Of a stretch of DNA of 16,100 bases, positions 1 through 10,033 are shown in pieces. The stretch is taken from NCBI GenBank assembly GCA_036244855.1, contig BQKZ01002905.1, positions 52,731 to 68,830 on the forward strand. The letters are read 5' to 3'. The stretch is from Temnopleurus reevesii. Its lineage: Eukaryota; Echinodermata; Echinoidea; Temnopleuroida; Temnopleuridae. How positions within the stretch are numbered: position 1 is the stretch's first letter; each line of letters opens with the position of its first letter. The notes under the pieces are model-generated. The model worked only from the letters and a program-made list of their open reading frames with translations. It had not been told where the DNA came from and did not search any database. A program made the translations under genes and the position numbers.

Positions 1-73
<73 letters not shown>

Positions 74-151
74 TGGATGATGATGGTGGTGATGGTGATG
101 AAAATGGTGATGGCGATTACGATGATGATGATGATGATGATGATGATGATA

Positions 152-190
<39 letters not shown>

Positions 191-340
191 CTAATGGTGA
201 TGATGGTTGTGATACAACTGTGATGGTTGTGATACAACTGTGATGGTTGTTGTGATGTTGATGGTCATATTGGAGATAATGGTGGTGATGGTGATGGTAA
301 TGGTGAAGATAGTGATGGTGGTGGTGATAATAACGACGAT
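1..340. repeat. (GAT)n microsatellite, degenerating rightward
   Basis: Nearly pure GAT units to about 190 with a few interruptions, then GTGAT/GGT-rich decayed units to about 340. Within it a 20-bp unit starting tgatggttgt repeats at 201-220, 221-240 and partly 241-250. The long Met-rich and Asp-type frames through it are products of the repeat, not a protein. Confidence 0.95.
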
Positions 341-875
341 GGTCCTTTGGGAACTGTCATTTCATCTCTTCGATATATTTGGAACAGACTAATTGTCATC
401 TTTAATAATGCTGAGATTTTTATATTTGTTATTGAGTAAACGGAGTCATAAATGCCAAAATGTGTTTCATGAGATTTATAACTATGGTAATATTTTGGCT
501 TTATTTTGGCATTATCATGTCTATGATTGCTCTAAGCGCTCCCCCGTTCGTGGAATGCAATTCAAGCCCAGCATTAACGCAGCCAAATATGCACACACAT
601 AATCTGATAATGTTTTGCTGCCGCCTGCCGTTCCCCATTCACACCTGGATAGAGTGCAGCTTTGTGAATAAATATATTGCTAAAGTAAATTTCCACTACC
701 GGTATATGTTGCTTTCGAACATACAACCCTCTGGTTGAAAGGCACGAGTCACCACTATGCTACAATAATCCACGATGCCATAAACAAATTCTTCTGTTCC
801 TGTTTGTACCATATCGCTTCCAACAATGACATATATCTCATTTTATCATCTCAAAATATTAAAAGGTCATAATAC
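341..875. other. Intron after exon 9, nothing recognised
   Basis: AT-rich intron sequence. Short open frames at 393-602 and 460-738 show no family resemblance or splice context. I looked here for the next M1 exon (the W.LQMG.P region) on the minus strand and did not find it. Confidence 0.5.
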
Positions 876-1007
876 CTCAGTTAAGGAGTTCCAGAGATCG
901 TCGGAGTTTGCTGTATCTTCAGAATGCTCAATCAAGAAACTATTCAGTCCACTCACAAACACATCTTCGCCCAGGATGTCATTCAGCATACGAATGATCG
1001 AGGCTCC
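876..1007 (-). CDS. Exon 9: segment after the catalytic Tyr
   Basis: Encodes residues 503-546, beginning [20 protein letters not shown] and ending DDLWNSLTE. It aligns with the M1 GAS(I/V)(L/I)RML...F..GL..Y segment and continues directly from SYDK of exon 8. 132 bp, phase 0 both ends; acceptor ACTCACAG|GGA at 1008, donor GAG|GTATTA at 875. It is the last exon visible; the next exon is not recognisable in 1-875, so it lies off the left edge. Confidence 0.94.
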
Positions 1008-4000
1008 CTGTGAGTGAAATATTTATTTTAATGATTAATTTAATATAAATTTGGTGTTTAAAAGAAGAGTTCACCCTAAAATAATAATTGTAACAGCTGT
1101 AGAAAAATGTGATGGGCAAAACAAAAAAACAGTCTGAAGTAAGTTAGACAAGTAATAACAAAGTAATTAAACAAATTGGGCAACTCTTTGAAAATTCTCA
1201 GACATGATGTCAATTTGATGACGTCATGGGTGCACTGCTAACAAACATTTTGTTTCATAACTTTCTAGTTGCACAAATTTTTCTCAAATGTTTTTCATTC
1301 TGTTGATAGTAAACGAATTTGAATTGTGGGTAGACTTCTTTTAAAGAACCATTAGGAGCACAAATCTCATTCCAACATATAAACTCAATCGATAAAAATT
1401 ATTGAGAAATTAGAACAAGCAAAGCGATTTATTAGTTCGATTTTACTAAGAAAAATAAATAACTATGAAATCTTGCGATTTAGATCGCGACTAGACCGTG
1501 GTGGGTTGGGGGAGGTAAATAAGAATCCAGAAGCATTGGCTTAAGTAATCACTGTCAGCAGGAAGGGACAAACGAATTGGACAAAGTAAACAACTTCATT
1601 CAAGCCTCTACAATGGCATCATCACCAAAGGAGATATCTTCGATGTCAATTTACTGAACAGGTAACTATCTACATTTGTCCGCAGAATATAAGGGTGGAA
1701 TCTGTTTATTTATCTTTTTATTCTATTGTCATACATCTATTGTGAATGCTTCGCTTGAAGTTGTGTACCCACTCCAAAACATTTGCTCCTTCTGCTCACA
1801 GTGAAGTTCAAAGAAAGTTAGGGTGGACTTACACCTTTGCCTGCGGTCAGAAAGCGAACGTCGAACGTCAGTCCATCGTATGTCCTGCGTCTTTGTGCTT
1901 GTTTCACCAAGATAAGAAAGACTGTAAGAACGACTTTAAGATCAACTGATATCCCTCTTGTACTTCATAATAGTACAAGCATTCAGCGTAAGAATTGATA
2001 CCGGTCGATCTAACAGTCGTGCGTAACTTTAAGAACGATTTGGTCAAACACCACCCAGGGAGCGTTTTCAATTTTAAAAAAACGTTGCATGGGCGGACGC
2101 ACGGTAAAATGCAAAGGTGTGAGTCTGTCTTTATATGAAAAGAGGATTCGAAAGGGGGAACATACTCACCTTGTCATAAGAAATGGAATCAAAGATCTCT
2201 CCGATCTCATCTGGCGAATTGACAGGTACTTTAACCGGATGTGACGTACCAAGTGCATCGTCCTCTAAAACTGGCAGCAAATGTTGATCAAGAAATTGCT
2301 CTTTCTACGGTATACAAGGTGAAAAAATATATATAATAGTAATAATAAATGATATATATGAAAACTGTATAATGATAATTCTGTCAGAGCATTGTGGCAA
2401 AATATTTAACCAATATTATAATGATCATTGCAATAGGACTACCGGGTGTGACGTAAAAAAACGCATCGTCCTCTGAAACTGGCGGCAAAATAATGTTGAT
2501 CAAGAAATTGCTCTTTCTGCAGAATATATGGTGGAAAAATGTTGCAATATTATGATGATAATTTTGACAGAGCATGGTGACAAAATATCGAATTAATGTG
2601 ATCATAACTATGATTTTTTTTATCAATTGCAAGAAGGGATTATTTTGTTTTGCCATGTCCTAGAAAGTTTAAGATATCTTACGTTATCGGAAAAGTGTCA
2701 GATTTACTTTTATGGCGCCAAAAAGATAAAGATATCGTAACTTGTCTCGAAAGGGTTCAAATATCGAATATATTTAAATGAGGTTAAAACAAGATATATG
2801 CTCTAATATTTTTCCCTCTCTCAATAAGGCTCAGATATCTCAGCATGCCCAAAATAAGTTTCAGATATCTTATAATACCCAAATGAGATTCAGATGTCTC
2901 ATTATATGCCTCAATAAGATTAAGGCATCTTACGATCAATGACATCAATAAGGTCAGATAAAATATGTTTATGCCCTGGAAAGTACAAAAAAGTAAAAAA
3001 TATCTTACGAGGTCTCAATGAGGTAAGGAAATCTTCCCATACAGCACAAAAATATTTACATGTCTAAATACGGCTCAGATATCTTACCGCGTTTCAATAA
3101 GGATCAGCTATCTTACAATATCTCAATAAACTGCAGCTATATTACTATGCACCAAAAATATAGATATATCTTAAACTGCGGCAATATCGTTCATATATTG
3201 TAATACCGTATGCCGGAATAAGTTGAATATACCTTACCACGTCAAGGTAAATATGTTTTACCATTTCCAATGACGTTTATTCATCTTTNGGGTGCACTGC
3301 TAACAAACATTTTGTTTCATAACTTTCTAGTTGCACAAATTTTTCTCAAATGTTTTTCATTCTGTTGATAGTAAACGAATTTGAATTGTGGGTAGACTTC
3401 TTTTAAAGAACCATTAGGAGCACAAATCTCATTCCAACATATAAACTCAATCGATAAAAATTATTGAGAAATTAGAACAAGCAAAGCGATTTATTAGTTC
3501 GATTTTACTAAGAAAAATAAATAACTATGAAATCTTGCGATTTAGATCGCGACTAGACCGTGGTGGGTTGGGGGAGGTAAATAAGAATCCAGAAGCATTG
3601 GCTTAAGTAATCACTGTCAGCAGGAAGGGACAAACGAATTGGACAAAGTAAACAACTTCATTCAAGCCTCTACAATGGCATCATCACCAAAGGAGATATC
3701 TTCGATGTCAATTTACTGAACAGGTAACTATCTACATTTGTCCGCAGAATATAAGGGTGGAATCTGTTTATTTATCTTTTTATTCTATTGTCATACATCT
3801 ATTGTGAATGCTTCGCTTGAAGTTGTGTACCCACTCCAAAACATTTGCTCCTTCTGCTCACAGTGAAGTTCAAAGAAAGTTAGGGTGGACTTACACCTTT
3901 GCCTGCGGTCAGAAAGCGAACGTCGAACGTCAGTCCATCGTATGTCCTGCGTCTTTGTGCTTGTTTCACCAAGATAAGAAAGACTGTAAGAACGACTTTA

Positions 4001-7000
4001 AGATCAACTGATATCCCTCTTGTACTTCATAATAGTACAAGCATTCAGCGTAAGAATTGATACCGGTCGATCTAACAGTCGTGCGTAACTTTAAGAACGA
4101 TTTGGTCAAACACCACCCAGGGAGCGTTTTCAATTTTAAAAAAACGTTGCATGGGCGGACGCACGGTAAAATGCAAAGGTGTGAGTCTGTCTTTATATGA
4201 AAAGAGGATTCGAAAGGGGGAACATACTCACCTTGTCATAAGAAATGGAATCAAAGATCTCTCCGATCTCATCTGGCGAATTGACAGGTACTTTAACCGG
4301 ATGTGACGTACCAAGTGCATCGTCCTCTAAAACTGGCAGCAAATGTTGATCAAGAAATTGCTCTTTCTACGGTATACAAGGTGAAAAAATATATATAATA
4401 GTAATAATAAATGATATATATGAAAACTGTATAATGATAATTCTGTCAGAGCATTGTGGCAAAATATTTAACCAATATTATAATGATCATTGCAATAGGA
4501 CTACCGGGTGTGACGTAAAAAAACGCATCGTCCTCTGAAACTGGCGGCAAAATAATGTTGATCAAGAAATTGCTCTTTCTGCAGAATATATGGTGGAAAA
4601 ATGTTGCAATATTATGATGATAATTTTGACAGAGCATGGTGACAAAATATCGAATTAATGTGATCATAACTATGATTTTTTTTATCAATTGCAAGAAGGG
4701 ATTATTTTGTTTTGCCATGTCCTAGAAAGTTTAAGATATCTTACGTTATCGGAAAAGTGTCAGATTTACTTTTATGGCGCCAAAAAGATAAAGATATCGT
4801 AACTTGTCTCGAAAGGGTTCAAATATCGAATATATTTAAATGAGGTTAAAACAAGATATATGCTCTAATATTTTTCCCTCTCTCAATAAGGCTCAGATAT
4901 CTCAGCATGCCCAAAATAAGTTTCAGATATCTTATAATACCCAAATGAGATTCAGATGTCTCATTATATGCCTCAATAAGATTAAGGCATCTTACGATCA
5001 ATGACATCAATAAGGTCAGATAAAATATGTTTATGCCCTGGAAAGTACAAAAAAGTAAAAAATATCTTACGAGGTCTCAATGAGGTAAGGAAATCTTCCC
5101 ATACAGCACAAAAATATTTACATGTCTAAATACGGCTCAGATATCTTACCGCGTTTCAATAAGGATCAGCTATCTTACAATATCTCAATAAACTGCAGCT
5201 ATATTACTATGCACCAAAAATATAGATATATCTTAAACTGCGGCAATATCGTTCATATATTGTAATACCGTATGCCGGAATAAGTTGAATATACCTTACC
5301 ACGTCAAGGTAAATATGTTTTACCATTTCCAATGACGTTTATTCATCTTTCCATGTCCCAAGTTGGTTCTGAATGATCGACACCAAGTCCTTCCACATAG
5401 CTCGCGAACCCCTCGTTAAGCCAAAGATCAACCCACCAATTACCTTTTTTTTTTAAATTGTGTTGGGTTGGCCGGATTTTTTTTTTAATTCGTTCTTTTA
5501 ATTTTTTTGAACAGATTTCATATAAAAAAAGCACTTTACCATGTCCCAAGTTGGTTCAGAATGATCAACACCAAACATGCCAAGTCCTTCCACATAGCTC
5601 GCGAACCCCTCGTTAAGCCAAAGATCACCCCACCAATAACATTTTTTTTAAATTGCGTTTGTCGCCGGATTTTTAAAAAAAATTCTTTCTTTTAATATTT
5701 TGGAACAGATTTCATATATAAAAAAAGCACTTTACCATGTCCCAAGTTGGTTCAGAATGATCAACACCAAGTCTTCCACATAGCTCGCGAACCCCTCGTT
5801 AAGCCAAAGATCAACCCACCAATTACCTTTTTTTAAACTGCGTTTGTCGCCGGAATCTTTTTAAATTCTTTCTTTTAATATTTCGGAACAGAGTGCATGG
5901 AGAAAATATGACGCCAAGTCCTCCACAATGCTTCCACAAAGCTTGCGAACCCCTTTTTAAGCCAAAGATCATCCCGTTCATAACCTTTTTGAAAATGGTG
6001 TTGGTGTGCCGCAAAGTTTCTTCCATCTTTTCAAATAAAAATGTTAACATATTTCACGTAAAAAAAAACACTTTACCATGTCCCAAGTTGGTTCTGAATG
6101 ATCAACGCCAAGTCCTTCCACGTAGCTTGCGAACCCCTCGTTAAGCCAAAGGTCATCCCACCAATAGCAAGTCACAAGATTTCCGAACCACTGTAAATGA
6201 AGAAGACAAAATTTTGAATAGAGTATAAATACGCCAGGCTAAAGCAAGGGTAATAATAATGCTTAGCACTCTGCAGAGTAGATATATGCGCTGTATGAAT
6301 TGCATGTTTAATTCTTATTACTATAATTATTATTGTTATCATTATTGCTATTATCATTTTATTATCATTATGATTATGATTATCATTACTAGTATCATCA
6401 TTATTATGATTACTATTATCATAATTATTAGTATCATTATTGTTCTTGTTAGATAAAACACACGATTGTTTAAATCTTATTCAACTCAAAACACGTCTTT
6501 CATGAGGGTAAGTTCGCAACATTCCAACTTTCCTTAACTTTGCTCAATGAACATTTTCTAATCACGAGCTACTTCCATAAAATATATATATAACATTTAG
6601 TAGCTAATTTTATTCCATCTTATTGCTCGTTAGACACAGCATTACCATATTTCCTGATAAGATAGGGGGGGGGGGGGGGAAAATCTTATGCATTTTGGTG
6701 TAACCCTTAATGCGAGATATGGGCCCTGTAAAATAAATATATTTGTATCATATGTCATAATGCTTAATATTTGTTATTTTGTCTTACTTTCATATTTTTC
6801 TTTTATATCCGTGTAAGTTTTTGTTAAATTGTAATTGTTATGATTTGAGTGAAAAATAAAAAAATATCTGAAATCTGAAGAAATCTTAATGAGATACGAT
6901 CAATTAAACGTAAATCGTACATCTCTGTTACATGTTTTGTCAAAGACTTAGGCCTCCGATAAATATCTAGCTTAAGTTTAGTTGCATCTTTTATATTACA

Positions 7001-9975
7001 GGCCCTAGGTCAGGTGGGTGTTGTATTTATTTACCTGATGAGCGAGTTCATGGGAGACGACAATATTAACCCACTGTTTGTCGCTTGCTGAATTCACACT
7101 GCTATCAAAAAGAAGGGCGGTTTCACGATAGATGATCAGTCCCCAATTCTCCATGGCGCCCGCTGAAAAGTCGGGCACGGCAATCATATCTACAGTGAAG
7201 TGAAATTAGACGAGCAACAGATTGAAATGAGTGGTGTTTCAGAGGCGTCATGATGTAGTGGTTCTGACTCTTGCATTCTAAATAGACGGCCGGCGATTCG
7301 AAAGCCATCCGTTGTATTATGTTCCTTCAGCAAGAGATTCATCCACATTGTGCTGCACTCATCCCAGGTGAGGTGAATGGGTACATGGCAGAAATGCTTT
7401 TCCTTGAAATGCCATGTGTGCTGGTGTAAGCCGGGCTAAAGCCTGGGTGATAATACTGCTTTTATATTGTGGAGCGCTAAGAAACTTCTTGTGCTAAAGA
7501 GGTATTGGGCGCTATATACATGTAAGTGTATATCATTATTATAAAACAAACTAACTGGTAATGAAAAGATCGATTTATGAAGAATCACTTTGAAAATAAA
7601 CTCACAGCAAAATTTATAACCCACCTTGTTTGGCAAGAGGGAAATCTATATCGAAGTAATCTTCAAAGTATGTCGTGATGTTTGTCCCTATGTCCCGAGC
7701 ATAAAGGGTGGAGCCAACCGCTTCAGGACGTGACCAAACGCGGAACTAGAATGTATAAAACATACAAAATAATGTTTTTCAATATCAATAAAAGTTGGTA
7801 TTACCTTAAAGAGTTTACGGAGCTTCAAATTGTTTGACATGTGAACGTGTTGCAAAAACGAATAACTTATAAATGATGTTTGAACTGTGGCATCATCCTA
7901 GACTTAAAAAAAGAAAGTGAGTTTTTCTCTGCTTATATTCAGGATTACAATGAAATGAAAGTGCCGTTATGGCCGCCTAACGCGACCGCTATTAAATCCC
8001 AAGTACAGTTTTGGTAAAAGCGAATATTTTCATCACCAGATTTTATCTTCAAATCTATATGAAATGAATTATAGTATCATAAACATATTACACAAAAGAT
8101 TGTGCGAAAAATGAACGAGTTTTGGAAAAGCTAAAAACCCAAAATGTGCAAATTTTTATAGCGTGGTGCTTCACCACGCTATTTCAATATTTTCTTTCTT
8201 GATAAAGGACAACTCGCCATTCTCAGAATTGGATGAAAATTTAAGAATTTAATTGTTGGGTATATCTCTATATCATTCTATTGTCAAATCGTGGAAATAA
8301 ATTTGTATATGCTCGATAACGAGCAAAATAATGCTATAACCAAGAGAGGGCGCTAAATATGATTTAACGGTCAAATTCAAATTGTCAAAAGAATCAGTTC
8401 GTAAGAAAATATGCTATGGTCTAAAATATGTATAAGAATTACATGTCATGATCATATATCCCCAAAATTCACATTTCTTCATCTTTACCAAAACTGTACT
8501 TGGGCTTCACGACATCAAATTTATGGACTGTCGAAGCGGTCACTCACACATTTTGCAAGTTATGTTGTTATTATTTAAGCAAAATGGCTTTCAAAGCCCC
8601 TATTACCTCATTGTATTCAAAGCACAGTATCCTCTACTTTGGACGCCGATATATCTAACGTCTGAAAATAGCGTTCGAGTTGTCGAGGGAAACCCCAGTA
8701 TCATGGGAGCGTCGTGGTGTAGTGGTTCGGACTCTCGCCTCTTAACCATGTTAACTAGAGGGTCGGTGGTTCGAATCTCTCCCAGGGCGTTAATTTCCTT
8801 CAGCAAGAAATTCAGCAAAATTTTGAGTGTGCTGCACTCAACCCAGGTGAGGTGAATGGGTACCTGGCAGGAATATTTATTCCTTGAAACGCCAAGTGCG
8901 CTAATGAAGTGGCTGCCGGGCTAAAGCCAGGGTAATAATGCTGAAATTGTAGAGCGCTTAGAGAATTCTTAGAGTTGATAAGCGCTATATAGAAGCCGTT
9001 CATTATTATTATTATTATTATTATTATCATCATATACCGAAAAATGTTGTTGCAGCCGATGTCATTTCATCATTAATGTGCTGCTCTCACTGTCAGCAGA
9101 AGGGACAAAGGACTAGGAAAAAGTAAATAACTTAATTCAAGCATTCATAATAGCTTCTTGATCCCCCCAAAAGCCCCTGGTGTGACTTATGTTCAGCATT
9201 TTCAACATAATAAGTAGACTGAATTCAGAGCGTCTAGCACTCACATGCCTTTCATACCAACACAAAGAGAAGAAGTACCCAACTTACCCTAACTGATAAA
9301 GGGAAGAAGTACCTAACTCACCCTAACATTATTCTCCGTGTATGCCTCCGAGTAGTCAAAATACCCTACGACGAAAGCAAGAAGGTACGTGGACATCCTA
9401 GGTGTCGACTCATATTCGGTGATGTTCCAACCTTCGTTCCCGCTCTTGACGCTGTCGATTTCGATGCCGTTCGACAGAGCATGCATGTCGTCTCGATGCT
9501 CGATCCTGGTATGGAAGATGGCCTTAAAGTCGGGCTCGTCAAAGCAAGGCAAGGCACGCCGAGCGCTGGTGGGCTGCATCTGGGAGGTGGCTAACCATCT
9601 GGTGGGAGTGGGAGAGAAAAGGCGAGTGGAACTATGAATGTAGACAGCTGAAGTGTTATATTGGTCAGTAGGTAATGGTTCGTGATTTAGGGAACTGATT
9701 CTAAACAATTTGGGTCATGTGCAGGTTTCCGTGATGACCCTCGCTCCCGCCCACCAAATGCCTTGCACAAGAGTGTTTTGTTTACAGCCGTCACTTTTAG
9801 CAAAAGAGATAGCGTTGTCATCAATTCGGTTCTTGATGGTAGGTACAGTGTGTGTGTGTGTGTGTGTGTTTGTGTGTGTGTTTGCTCACGCTGTCACTAT
9901 GTTATAAGAATAGATATTGAATGATGTCATTGATTCGGTAAAGGCAAGTCAGTGCGTGTGAGGGTGTGTGGGTGG

Positions 9976-10033
<58 letters not shown>

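Larger units (their letters stand above)
1228..3288. repeat. 2061-bp direct duplicate, copy 1
   Basis: Identical to 3290-5350 wherever I compared them, including exon 8, the broken exon 8 copy and the minisatellite. Copy 1 ends on the base before the N at 3289 and copy 2 starts on the base after it. That is the geometry of two contigs whose ends overlap but were not merged. Confidence 0.9.
3290..5350. repeat. 2061-bp direct duplicate, copy 2
   Basis: Partner of 1228-3288. It begins mid-way through a palindromic MITE (only the right arm, 3290-3406, is present) and ends at the first decayed exon 7 copy. Both ends are places where assemblers tend to stop. Confidence 0.9.
5351..6076. repeat. Tandem array of exon 7 plus flanking intron
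   Basis: Exon 7 remnants alternate with ~100-bp A/T-rich spacers that resemble each other (GTAAAGTG, poly-T, TGAAAT.TGTTCC, CCGGCGACAAACGCA in gene sense). Spacing between equivalent points is about 188, 196, 147 and 194 bp. Copies b, c and d share substitutions absent from the real exon, so they expanded from one another after the first copy arose. Confidence 0.85.

Noticed and set aside
2..223. Met-rich open frame at the left edge
   Set aside because: It is the ATG frame of the (GAT)n microsatellite; there is no non-repeat coding signal.
1746..1949. 67-residue open frame, also at 3808-4011
   Set aside because: Its two copies come from the duplicated block, so repetition is not evidence of conservation. 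No domain, no codon bias and it lies on the strand opposite the host gene within its intron.
2384..2656. 90-residue minus-strand open frame, also at 4446-4718
   Set aside because: It runs through the broken exon 8 copy and AT-rich intron; only a short stretch resembles M1 sequence. It is a pseudo-exon readthrough, not a gene.
2170..4366. True tandem duplication of exon 8 giving a longer enzyme
   Set aside because: Phase would allow it, but identity of 2061 bp and the N at the exact junction favour an assembly overlap; M1 enzymes have a single ISY segment.
5343..5549. Open frame with WLNEGFASY as an alternative exon 7
   Set aside because: No acceptor, missing WFGNLVT codons, lost donor and an early stop. 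It is decayed copy d plus spacer.
8705..8790. A functional tRNA gene
   Set aside because: The A and B boxes are present, but the acceptor and anticodon stems do not pair properly and the sequence continues into a SINE body with an ATT tail.
8448..8855. 135-residue plus-strand open frame
   Set aside because: Its second half is the SINE head and body; the first half has no family resemblance.
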